Positions 13,795 to 19,905 of a stretch of DNA of 25,459 nucleotides are shown piece after piece (position 1 is the first letter of the stretch; the number at the start of each line of letters is the position of its first letter). Below the pieces are notes generated by a model. That model made no database searches. It worked only from the letters and a program-made list of their open reading frames with translations, and was not told where the DNA came from. Made by a program: the position numbers and the translations under genes. The DNA comes from a virus, in IMG/VR virus record IMGVR_UViG_3300035034_000612, positions 1-25,459 of that record; one strand, 5' to 3'.

Positions 13795-16284
13795 CTACTC
13801 GACCTCGAGGACTCGGAAACACCGTCCATGGTAGTTGTACATCTCAACCGCTTTGCCCTTGTCAACTTCCATGATCTGCCCGTTGTCAACGGCTGCTCGC
13901 AGCGTATCGTCCAGGGCCTTAGTTGCCCCCATCCGATGATTCTTAAACGCAGTGAGCTGTGATGTGCGACCTTGTAGGTAGCTGCGAGGGACAATGCCGT
14001 CCAAGAGCATCTGCTTCTTGACCTTGCGGAGGGCTTTGCTTTCCCCTTTCAGGAAGTCCAATAGTAGTGAGTTGAGCTTCTTCATACGAGCACTGTCATG
14101 GCCGCCAATCTCACCACTTTGCACTTTGGCTCGCATGGAGTACACATCACGCTTGACTAATGTGAGCGCCCATGCTGTGTGGCCTGTATTGATACATGGG
14201 TTGATGTGGTTGTCCGCTGCTGCTAACACACCCGCAACTCGGATGGCCTTTAGGTGCGCCCGGTTCCACATCTGCCGCAGTGCTTCCTCCGAACCCGCTT
14301 CATGTATCTCCTGATCACACAGCTTGTCAAACTCGTCCAGCATTGCCTCAGCTTCGGGGTCCATACGCACCTGGATCACGTTGGAGTGCAACACTCCGGA
14401 TACGTGTGAACCAATGCCCGCAAGAGTTGCAGATATGTCACTTGGCAAGTCGTGCAGCTGGCTCCCGTTTTTGGCCGGTCGGTCCCCGTTATATTCAATG
14501 ATGTTGAAGCGCGATAAGAAGCCATCCGCCATCATCGTGTCGGTTAATGCGTCGTAGAACGTCCCAGGCGTTGTCTCACCAATCATGGTGTAGGCTACAG
14601 CGTTGACAGTCTCTACGTTCTGATCCTTGTTTGAGTAGCTTAGGCCACCCGCAACAGACGCGACACCCGACTTCTGATACAGGTTGGTCATTGCCGCCCG
14701 TAGCCCCTGCATCTGCGTATCGCGACCATCCGCCATGCGTGCGAGCTTGTGTCCCCACTCCCCGCTGATGTTGACCATCGAGGACTTGGAGCCAAGCGCC
14801 TTAACTAATGCGGGCGCGGACACGTAATCCTGGAACTCAATGTAGGGGCTTATCGCGGGACCGCAGGGCGAGCGTAGAATGTGGCCAATACCACTGTGCA
14901 TTGCCTCTTTCCCTATAGCACTTCTGGCCACGAGCACGATGTACAAGTTGAGTCCTGTCTGACCCACGTTGTATGCCTTGCCTGTAATGCCGGCCATAAG
15001 GCCCAACGCTGCTACAATAGCAACTTCTTTCACTGGCCGAGGCGCATTGCGATAGATGAATCCAGCTATGGCCCCAACGAGCCCAGGGGGCCACTCAAGC
15101 CCTTCCACTTCAGGCGGCTTAAAGTCCACATGGTTGTCGGGCGCTACAGTATGCACAGTCTGGTCGGTCGTCTGAACCATGTGCTTCACAGCAGGGTCCA
15201 CATCCATGTCACTTGGTGGCATGTAGGGGGCGGGTGGTTGTTCTGGTGCGGGTGGTTGTTCTGGCGCTGGGTGGTGTACCATGTGCGCCACCTTGCTGCG
15301 GTCCAAGTTGGCGAGCAGTCCTTGGGCGAGCATTGCCCCGTTCTCTACGCCCGCCTGTGCCTTGGCCTGTCGCGCTCGTATGATCTCAAGCGTCCTGTTC
15401 AGGTAGACATCGTTCTTGACTGCCTTGTCACGCTGCCCGAGCACAGTAGCACGGAACAAGCGCCTGCACTGTTCGTTCGACTTGCTGTAGAAAGTGAACA
15501 TGGACATGAGCGCCAAGTCCGCTTCCGATTGGCTCGGGAACTGGTAGTCCTGCCACCTTCCATAGCAGAGCCCCTCGAACTTGTCCTTGTTACTAGCAGA
15601 CCGCGCCCGTTGCCATATCTCGGTGTCAGTAAGCTCCTCGCCTACTTCCTCAAGCTGGATCTGTGCTTCGGCTAGCCCCAGCTCACGGGTCAGGGATTGC
15701 AGCAGCATGGCCCCATCGTTGATCGGGAACTGACCTGTCCCCTGCACAACCGGGATCGCGACGCTGTTGATAATGTGGTAAACAAAGTCTGATACAGGCT
15801 TCCCCGTACAGACGATAAAGCGCTCACGGGAGTAGACTTCAATCCCCTTGCCGCGGCGGCCTTTACCAATGTCCCCGTTGACCCACACATGCAGACCTTT
15901 CCCTGAGGAACTGAGCTCGGTATAGCTCTCCGCGAACTGTGTGATACCCCGATAGAAGTCTAGCTCGACTTGCGAGGTCCATTTCTCTTTGGGGTACGCT
16001 TCCCCTGTTTTCGCATCCCGGCTTTCAATGTCCTTGACATCCATGTCGATACATGTATAGGGATCCTCCGCTGTTATGATGTACCCGATGCCCCAGCCGT
16101 AGGCCAGTGCATAGTTACAAGCGGTTTCGAAATCCAACCATGGGCCTGTTACGGGGCTGGCATGGTATGGGCCATTAGGGCCTGCGAGGTAAGGTGCTTT
16201 ATCAGGGCCAGCCAAACACCACTGGTCCCTCCGTTGCATCTCAACTGGCAAGCGCCACCAATCAGCGCAAGCCAGTATCGTCAT
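13795..16284 (-). CDS. Bifunctional Prim-Pol primase / helicase-like replication protein
   Basis: 829 aa. Residues 1-200 are an archaeo-eukaryotic-type Prim-Pol: the metal pair Asp80/Asp82 in TCIDMDVKD, SSGKGLHVW (126-134), and GKGIEVYSRERF (146-157). Residues 220-330 are helical (PriCT-like position). Residues 339-357 are a Pro/Glu linker with APEQPP repeats. Residues 400-640 look like a DUF3987-type ATPase, with a degenerate P-loop ARSAIGKE (453-460) and DGFLSRF (587-593) as the likely arginine-finger box. Residues 640-829 are helical. It would prime and unwind at phage forks. The P-loop has Ala-Ile in place of Gly-x and Glu in place of Ser/Thr, which is odd. Its start overlaps the HTH gene by 4 bp. 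Confidence 0.9.
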   Translation of the reverse strand: MTILACADWWRLPVEMQRRDQWCLAGPDKAPYLAGPNGPYHASPVTGPWLDFETACNYALAYGWGIGYIITAEDPYTCIDMDVKDIESRDAKTGEAYPKEKWTSQVELDFYRGITQFAESYTELSSSGKGLHVWVNGDIGKGRRGKGIEVYSRERFIVCTGKPVSDFVYHIINSVAIPVVQGTGQFPINDGAMLLQSLTRELGLAEAQIQLEEVGEELTDTEIWQRARSASNKDKFEGLCYGRWQDYQFPSQSEADLALMSMFTFYSKSNEQCRRLFRATVLGQRDKAVKNDVYLNRTLEIIRARQAKAQAGVENGAMLAQGLLANLDRSKVAHMVHHPAPEQPPAPEQPPAPYMPPSDMDVDPAVKHMVQTTDQTVHTVAPDNHVDFKPPEVEGLEWPPGLVGAIAGFIYRNAPRPVKEVAIVAALGLMAGITGKAYNVGQTGLNLYIVLVARSAIGKEAMHSGIGHILRSPCGPAISPYIEFQDYVSAPALVKALGSKSSMVNISGEWGHKLARMADGRDTQMQGLRAAMTNLYQKSGVASVAGGLSYSNKDQNVETVNAVAYTMIGETTPGTFYDALTDTMMADGFLSRFNIIEYNGDRPAKNGSQLHDLPSDISATLAGIGSHVSGVLHSNVIQVRMDPEAEAMLDEFDKLCDQEIHEAGSEEALRQMWNRAHLKAIRVAGVLAAADNHINPCINTGHTAWALTLVKRDVYSMRAKVQSGEIGGHDSARMKKLNSLLLDFLKGESKALRKVKKQMLLDGIVPRSYLQGRTSQLTAFKNHRMGATKALDDTLRAAVDNGQIMEVDKGKAVEMYNYHGRCFRVLEVE
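15230..15264. repeat. 18-bp tandem repeat in the primase linker
   Basis: GCGGGTGGTTGTTCTGG occurs at 15230-15246 and again at 15248-15264. It codes for the Pro/Glu-rich linker between the two primase domains. Confidence 0.85.
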
Positions 16285-16520
16285 GCAAGCTCCCCGCGAT
16301 GGGAAGCAAGTGAGATCCTCCAGGCTTCAATGTAGGGCTTGGCAGCTTCGCGCTCCCATATGAAAGCACGCACGCCTGGCACACATACCGGATCGGGCAA
16401 ACGGCCCCGGATGCGTGCCCTTGCTAGTAGGGATCTATTGATGCTCAGCTCCTTCTGGATCTCCGAACTGGTAATGTACAGCTCGTCGAAACGCTCCTGG
16501 GCACTGTTGCTTTTAGACAT
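16281..16520 (-). CDS. Small HTH DNA-binding protein (AlpA/excisionase-like)
   Basis: 79 aa. ITSSEIQKELSINRSLLARARIRG (starting residue 16) reads as a helix-turn-helix, and the following RLPDPVCVPGVRAFIWERE has the wing-like pattern of AlpA/excisionase-type regulators. It is co-transcribed with the primase (ATGA overlap) from a promoter at 16553-16581. It could bind the origin or regulate the operon. Excisionase function is not supported, since no integrase is seen. Confidence 0.7.
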   Translation of the reverse strand: MSKSNSAQERFDELYITSSEIQKELSINRSLLARARIRGRLPDPVCVPGVRAFIWEREAAKPYIEAWRISLASHRGELA

Positions 16521-16552
16521 ACCGATGTTCCTGTGTGTTATTGGGAGCCCAC

Positions 16553-16581
16553 ACTATAGCGAGAGGGCGTAGTTATCGCAA
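16553..16581 (-). promoter_or_regulatory. Promoter for the HTH-primase unit
   Basis: On the minus strand TTGCGA (16576-16581), 17-bp spacer, TATAGT (16553-16558), continuing TATAGTGTG. Downstream it shares CAATAAC with the MazG promoter region. Confidence 0.7.
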
Positions 16582-16591
16582 CCAGTGGCGC

Positions 16592-17356
16592 TTAAAAGTC
16601 ATCCTTCAATGGCTTCGATATGCTCTTGGCTTGGGCATGGGCTTCGAGCTGTTGCTCAACCTCATCATCAAGCTGCTGGAGACGAGCCCTGTATGCCCCC
16701 TCTATACGTGTGAGCTCTGCTTCCCGCCAGGCGACAGCTTCCCTCCGTTTTAACTTCCGGTCCTTGCAGAGCTGCATGTACTTGTTCCAGGCATCCGATA
16801 CCCGCTCCCGGTGCTCACGACACGCCTCAAGCCAGTTCCGATGAGCGTTGTTGCGGCCCTTTTCTTTCTTCTCCTTCCTGGGGCGCCCCTGCGGTCGCTT
16901 GGGTGCAGTCTTGGCCACATACATGTCATAGGAAATGCACTCGCTCTGGTTCGCGTAGCTCGTGGCAAGGAACTCCTCGAACCTCGGATCGTGGTAATCC
17001 CATGGAAGGTCCTTTCCGAAGACTGCTGTGTAGCGATCCGGGAACGCGAGCATCATTGCCATGATACGGCAGTTCAACTGGTCAGCTGCTTTATGTACGT
17101 CCTCCGGTGGGGTCATATCAAAGTAGAAATCCCCATCCTCGCCTACCATGACCTTGGTGACGAGCCCTTTATCAACAGCCCACTCAAGCCTGGTTATGGA
17201 ACCGGGCTCGTGATGCACCATATCAAAGAAGATGTCTGTGACTTGGTCCCCTATCATTAGAGGAACGGATTCCCCCTGCTCGGTGCGATAGTAGTCGGAA
17301 CTGACATAGTCGGTACGACCTGCGATTTCACTTCTGGCTTCTAGTTGTGTAAGCAT
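16592..17356 (-). CDS. Unknown protein with AT-hook-like segment and coiled coil (254 aa)
   Basis: 254 aa, first gene of the leftward block, with an AGGAG site before the ATG. Residues 1-150 are mixed alpha/beta with no known motif. KRPQGRPRKEKKEKGR (153-168) resembles an AT-hook (GRP core flanked by basic residues). Residues 170-250 are strongly helical and charged (EACREHRERV, LQQLDDEVEQQLEAHAQ). The protein ends KPLKDDF. A DNA-binding role is plausible given the basic segment and its position beside the putative origin, but no family is recognised. Confidence 0.85.
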   Translation of the reverse strand: MLTQLEARSEIAGRTDYVSSDYYRTEQGESVPLMIGDQVTDIFFDMVHHEPGSITRLEWAVDKGLVTKVMVGEDGDFYFDMTPPEDVHKAADQLNCRIMAMMLAFPDRYTAVFGKDLPWDYHDPRFEEFLATSYANQSECISYDMYVAKTAPKRPQGRPRKEKKEKGRNNAHRNWLEACREHRERVSDAWNKYMQLCKDRKLKRREAVAWREAELTRIEGAYRARLQQLDDEVEQQLEAHAQAKSISKPLKDDF

Positions 17357-17386
17357 GACTCACTCCTGTTGTGAACTGGAATGCGT

Positions 17387-17415
17387 ACTATATAGCAGAA
17401 ACACGCCATACGCTA
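17387..17415 (-). promoter_or_regulatory. Leftward promoter of the divergent region
   Basis: On the minus strand TATAGT (17387-17392) with an extended -10 context (TGCTATATAGT) 31 bp upstream of the ATG at 17356. The -35 at 17 bp is poor (TAGCGT). Same -10 as at 13746 and 16553. Confidence 0.55.
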
Positions 17416-17420
17416 GATAC

Positions 17421-17434
17421 CCGGGGCCCCCCGG
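17421..17434. repeat. GC palindrome in the divergent region (left copy)
   Basis: CCGGGG (17421-17426), CC, CCCCGG (17429-17434). It contains GGGGCCCCCC, also found in the larger palindrome at 17518-17550. Confidence 0.7.
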
Positions 17435-17517
17435 CCCGAGCCCATGTGTTTGCCCCCTGCGACTCATAGAGCTATTGTCTGTATGGCCTAGCAACGGAAT
17501 AATAAAACACTACTATG

Positions 17518-17550
17518 TTGGTGGGAAGGGGGGCCCCCCACCCCTACCAA
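17518..17550. repeat. Long GC-centred inverted repeat in the divergent region
   Basis: The centre is a perfect 12-bp palindrome, GGGGGG (17528-17533) followed by CCCCCC (17534-17539). The ends TTGGT (17518-17522) and ACCAA (17546-17550) pair, and the parts between are nearly complementary G/C runs. It could extrude as a cruciform or block a fork or polymerase. Confidence 0.75.
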
Positions 17551-17587
17551 TACACACTTAAAAACAAAGAACGATCGTAAGATGCAA

Positions 17588-17643
17588 TAGTATAATAGTG
17601 TAGTAGTGTGTGTGGTGTTATGTTGTTGCTGTGCGTGCTGTAG
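17588..17643 (+). other. G/T-rich strand-asymmetric tract
   Basis: Only three of 56 bases are C. It starts with a perfect TATAAT (17591-17596) and near-repeats TAATAGTG/TAGTAGTG (17593-17608). Such tracts mark easily melted or strand-specific origin DNA. No good -35 lies before the TATAAT. Confidence 0.5.
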
Positions 17644-17693
17644 CTCATGTCGGGGTCATCTAACGTATGTCTCTATGAGCTGTACGCAGCCAA

Positions 17694-17721
17694 GGGCGAG
17701 GGGGACGAGGGGGTGGGAGGG
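17694..17721 (+). other. G-quadruplex-type G-run cluster
   Basis: Five G-runs of 3, 5, 5, 3 and 3 (17694-17696, 17700-17704, 17709-17713, 17715-17717, 17719-17721) with loops of 1 to 4 nt on the plus strand. It lies between the G/T tract and the rightward promoter. With the rest of 17357-17870 no gene is seen; this 514-bp stretch is regulatory or origin DNA. Confidence 0.6.
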
Positions 17722-17801
17722 TCCATACCATGCCCATAACATTCTGAAGCGTCGGAGCGTCTACGAACTGAAATTATTTTTCATTTTCTTTGCGAAAGTC
17801 G

Positions 17802-17830
17802 TTGCATCCATTTCAGATGCGTCATAATGT
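17802..17830 (+). promoter_or_regulatory. TTGCATC-family rightward promoter
   Basis: TTGCAT (17802-17807), 17-bp spacer, TAATGT (17825-17830), with an AT-rich stretch (17770-17790) and TTTGCGAAAG upstream. GCATC/GATGC half-sites flank the spacer and could be an operator. A tandem GAAGCGTC/GGAGCGTC lies at 17746-17761. Confidence 0.75.
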
Positions 17831-17870
17831 GTGTACATACTAAAGCAAAACAGCAAAAAGGCGACGCAAC

Positions 17871-18533
17871 ATGGACTACACCACAGCATTCGAAGACAGC
17901 AAGATGATGGGAGAGCGCAACGACTGCGCAGTGAAGGCCGCTGCAATCGCAACGGGCACTGATTACGCTACTGTCAACACGATGTTCGCTCAGCTGGGTC
18001 GTAAGAAGGGTCGCGGTAGCGATCAGAACTGGACACCTATCGTCATTGACAAACTTGGATATGATTTAAAGGACGTAACATCCTCAGCCCGCCGTAAAGG
18101 GGCTCTTACAGTGCGCTCAGCCGAGCGGGTCCTTGGATCCGGTGTTTATCTAGTTCGTGTCGCAGGCCACATCCTGTGTGTCAAGAACGGCCACGTACAA
18201 GATTGGACAGCGGGCAGGCAACACCGCGTTAAGCAGATCTACAAGGTCATGGGTCGCAATGCACAGACGCAAGCCGAAGCGCCTGTACAGCAGCCTACAG
18301 CACCGCGCAAGCTACAAGTCAAGGTCGGTCCTGCACAGCCTAAGCAAGGCAGCGTCAGAGACACGATTCATAATGTGGCCAACAGCATGTGGATCGCTAA
18401 CGATCGCCCAACTGACATCGCAGTCCTGCGCAAGCTCCGCGCTCGGATGATGGACTTCCTTGAGCTGACACACGGCATCAAGCGTACCACAGCAAGCACT
18501 GAGCTGGGCCAGTGGCAGAAAGGGATCCTCTAA
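17871..18533 (+). CDS. Papain-like cysteine peptidase-type domain fused to the shared C-terminal domain (paralogue D)
   Basis: 220 aa. Residues 14-127 look like a compact papain-like or C39-like fold: Cys19 at a helix start in ERNDCAVKAAAIA, His100 in VAGHILCV, and Asp111 in QDW, with GVYLVRV between, giving a plausible Cys-His-Asp triad. Residues 128-158 are a Gln/Pro linker. Residues 160-220 are the domain also ending the protein at 3040-3774 (GSVRD, RPTD, MMDFLEL, GIKR, TELGQWQK). It is the first rightward gene after the divergent promoter, so it is likely made early. Protease, amidase or an inactive binding fold are all possible; no substrate can be inferred. The ATG is preceded by an AAGGCGACGCAAC leader. 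Confidence 0.87.
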   Translation: MDYTTAFEDSKMMGERNDCAVKAAAIATGTDYATVNTMFAQLGRKKGRGSDQNWTPIVIDKLGYDLKDVTSSARRKGALTVRSAERVLGSGVYLVRVAGHILCVKNGHVQDWTAGRQHRVKQIYKVMGRNAQTQAEAPVQQPTAPRKLQVKVGPAQPKQGSVRDTIHNVANSMWIANDRPTDIAVLRKLRARMMDFLELTHGIKRTTASTELGQWQKGIL

Positions 18534-18542
18534 GGTCCCTCT

Positions 18543-18571
18543 GACGCCCTACGGGGCGTCAATTTATTTTT
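18543..18571 (+). terminator. Terminator after paralogue D
   Basis: GACGCCC (18543-18549), loop TACG, GGGCGTC (18554-18560), followed by AATTTATTTTT. Its T-rich tail is also the AT-rich upstream part of the next promoter. Confidence 0.85.
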
Positions 18572-18581
18572 GCGAAAGTGC

Positions 18582-18609
18582 TTGCATCCAGGTGTAGGTG
18601 TGCTAACTT
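18582..18609 (+). promoter_or_regulatory. TTGCATC-family promoter with dyad over the -10
   Basis: TTGCAT (18582-18587), 16-bp spacer, TAACTT (18604-18609), with TTTGCGAAAG upstream as at 17802. A perfect 9-bp inverted repeat, TGTAGGTGT (18593-18601) and ACACCTACA (18610-18618), is centred on the -10 box, the expected geometry of a repressor operator. Confidence 0.75.
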
Positions 18610-18642
18610 ACACCTACATTAACGCAAAAGAAGGAAAACGAA

Positions 18643-18831
18643 ATGGCCAAGTTCACTGAAGCACGTGCAATCAACCTCGGCAAGCTCGCAGCCCGTGACG
18701 GACTTGGCATGATGGGCTTGGCCCGCTTGCTTGCGGAGAAGGGCTGCCCAGATGAGTTTGAAAACGCCGCAGTCCGTGCAATGGGTCAGGAACGTGACCG
18801 CATGGACAGCGCCAAACGTAACTTCGCTTAA
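18643..18831 (+). CDS. Small unknown protein (62 aa)
   Basis: 62 aa, start ATG preceded by AAGAAGGA. It is helical: KFTEARAINLGKLAARDG, then MMGLARLLAEKG, then a charged C-terminal helix. It is the first gene behind the dyad-bearing promoter at 18582. No motif is recognised; a small early phage protein. Confidence 0.78.
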   Translation: MAKFTEARAINLGKLAARDGLGMMGLARLLAEKGCPDEFENAAVRAMGQERDRMDSAKRNFA

Positions 18832-18835
18832 TAGC

Positions 18836-18855
18836 TCCCTGGAGGGATAGACATG
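18836..18855 (+). promoter_or_regulatory. Duplicated leader with Shine-Dalgarno hairpin (copy 1)
   Basis: TCCCTGGAGGGATAGACATG, identical to 19039-19058. TCCC pairs with GGGA around TGGA, so part of the GGAGG site lies in a small stem. This could tune translation of the 49-aa gene. Confidence 0.6.
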
Positions 18856-19002
18856 AAGACTGCACTTTTTATGGTACCGAATCCGATGTTCCCAAAGAGC
18901 CGCATGATGTCTTTCGAGACACGCCGCCAGGTGAAGGACGTCGCTGAAGCTGAAGCGATCGCGCTTCGCATGGGCTGGGAATTTAACGGCTTCGATAAGT
19001 AA
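18853..19002 (+). CDS. Small unknown protein (49 aa)
   Basis: 49 aa: begins MKTALFMVPNPMFPKSRMMSF, ends with GWEFNGFDK. GGAGG lies 7 nt upstream of the ATG in the duplicated leader. The middle (VKDVAEAEAIALRMGWEF) reads as a helix followed by a strand, a common shape for tiny phage proteins. Function unknown. Confidence 0.7.
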   Translation: MKTALFMVPNPMFPKSRMMSFETRRQVKDVAEAEAIALRMGWEFNGFDK

Positions 19003-19013
19003 CACCAACCCCC

Positions 19014-19031
19014 GGCCTCTCTCTGGAGGCC
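19014..19031 (+). other. Hairpin between two small genes
   Basis: GGCCTC (19014-19019), loop TCTCTG, GAGGCC (19026-19031). No T-run follows, so a terminator is unlikely; RNA stability or processing is possible. Confidence 0.4.
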
Positions 19032-19038
19032 TCTAACG

Positions 19039-19058
19039 TCCCTGGAGGGATAGACATG
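19039..19058 (+). promoter_or_regulatory. Duplicated leader with Shine-Dalgarno hairpin (copy 2)
   Basis: Exact 20-nt copy of 18836-18855, ending in the ATG of the 69-aa gene. The two downstream proteins do not look alike, so the leader itself was copied or conserved. Confidence 0.6.
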
Positions 19059-19265
19059 CAAGCAGAAATCGAAATGACCCGAAGCGACTCGCAGGAGACA
19101 TTCATCGGGCGCCTGAAGCGCAAGCCCAGCGCCGGGTATTGGGTGCTGTCACTGCACGGCAACGGACAGGACTTCAAGTCCGAAGCGGATGCTCAATACG
19201 CTGTCGATGACTTCAAAGGAAACCTCCCTAGCACGCACAAGGTGACGAAGGTCTCCTTCTACTAG
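19056..19265 (+). CDS. Small unknown protein (69 aa)
   Basis: 69 aa, starts MQAEIEMTRSDSQET. It has alternating strand-like parts (FIGRLKRK, GYWVLSLHG, KVTKVSFY) and a helix (SEADAQYAVDDFKG), so it is a small alpha/beta fold. The start is set by GGAGG in the duplicated leader. A terminator follows at 19296. Function unknown. Confidence 0.8.
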   Translation: MQAEIEMTRSDSQETFIGRLKRKPSAGYWVLSLHGNGQDFKSEADAQYAVDDFKGNLPSTHKVTKVSFY

Positions 19266-19295
19266 CTCTGTCGATGTTGCGTCGTCAACCCTTGG

Positions 19296-19320
19296 CCCGC
19301 CTCCTGGCGGGTCTTTTTTT
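19296..19320 (+). terminator. Rho-independent terminator
   Basis: CCCGCC (19296-19301), loop TCCT, GGCGGG (19306-19311), then TCTTTTTTT. It ends the 18643-19265 unit and directly adjoins the next promoter. Confidence 0.92.
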
Positions 19321-19341
19321 GAATTATTTTGCTTTACCCTA

Positions 19342-19370
19342 TTGTAGAAGCGTCAGAAGCGTCTTATATT
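19342..19370 (+). promoter_or_regulatory. Rightward promoter with GAAGCGTC direct repeat
   Basis: TTGTAG (19342-19347), 17-bp spacer, TATATT (19365-19370). Two GAAGCGTC copies (19347-19354 and 19356-19363) fill the spacer, which would suit a regulator binding between the boxes. Confidence 0.7.
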
Positions 19371-19407
19371 TGCTACACAGTAAACAAACGGACCGAGGGA
19401 GGTTCAC

Positions 19408-19491
19408 ATGGTTGCTCTTATTCTTATCGCTTGTGTCATTTCCGGCCTGGGTATCGCCTGCGGTCTGTTCGGTATCTCAATCTTCGCCTAA
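19408..19491 (+). CDS. 27-residue membrane peptide
   Basis: A 27-aa peptide, MVALILIACVISGLG followed by IACGLFGISIFA, almost entirely hydrophobic with Gly and Cys, so one transmembrane helix. GGGAGG lies 6 nt upstream of the ATG and the next gene starts 9 bp after its stop behind its own AGGAGG. It is the first gene of the promoter at 19342. Function unknown. Confidence 0.65.
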   Translation: MVALILIACVISGLGIACGLFGISIFA

Positions 19492-19500
19492 GGAGGCATC

Positions 19501-19788
19501 ATGAAAAAGTACACAGCACAAGTCGCCAAACCCTGTAACCTGCACAGCGCAAGCCCGCAGGCTCAGCAGTGGGACGAGAAGATTGAAATGCGCGTTGTGG
19601 TCAGCTCGGAGGGTGTTGTGTGGGTGCGTATGGAGCAGCATTATGCTGGCGTCAACGTGCCGCGTGCATCAGGTGGGTTTTGGTACAAGCACCCAATCGC
19701 TGGCCGCAAGGTGGCAGTAGATAAGTGGCTCGCTGAGCAGGGCGCAGTCGAAGCACAGTTTAAAGGCGGACCGAGGGGTGTAGTATAA
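19501..19788 (+). CDS. Unknown protein (95 aa)
   Basis: 95 aa with a strong AGGAGG before the ATG. It contains an alternating strand pattern (KIEMRVVVSSEGVVWVRMEQHY) and several aromatics (GGFWYKHP), then a helix (VDKWLAEQGAVEAQF). It has a single Cys and no known motif. It follows the 27-aa membrane peptide in the same unit. Function unknown. Confidence 0.8.
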   Translation: MKKYTAQVAKPCNLHSASPQAQQWDEKIEMRVVVSSEGVVWVRMEQHYAGVNVPRASGGFWYKHPIAGRKVAVDKWLAEQGAVEAQFKGGPRGVV

Positions 19789-19905
19789 GCCCTGAAGAGT
19801 TGAAAGTAGCCTTCGCTTCCTCAAAGACTGGTAGTTGTGATCCGCACTGGATCGGGGGTATTATGCAAGGGGGCAATCCCGCCTCCTTCTTGTTGGAGAA
19901 AGACC

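Noticed and set aside
13701-13994. Longer start for the MazG-like gene
   Set aside because: The added 98 residues overlap the primase gene and the promoter at 13746-13774; the ATG at 13700 has its own ribosome site.
16281-16520. Excisionase call for the small HTH protein, implying a temperate phage
   Set aside because: No integrase, attachment site or repressor is visible; the fold pattern only supports DNA binding.
19789-19905. Possible tRNA in the gap before the FN3 gene
   Set aside because: No cloverleaf, no GTTCNANNC T-loop and no CCA end could be found.
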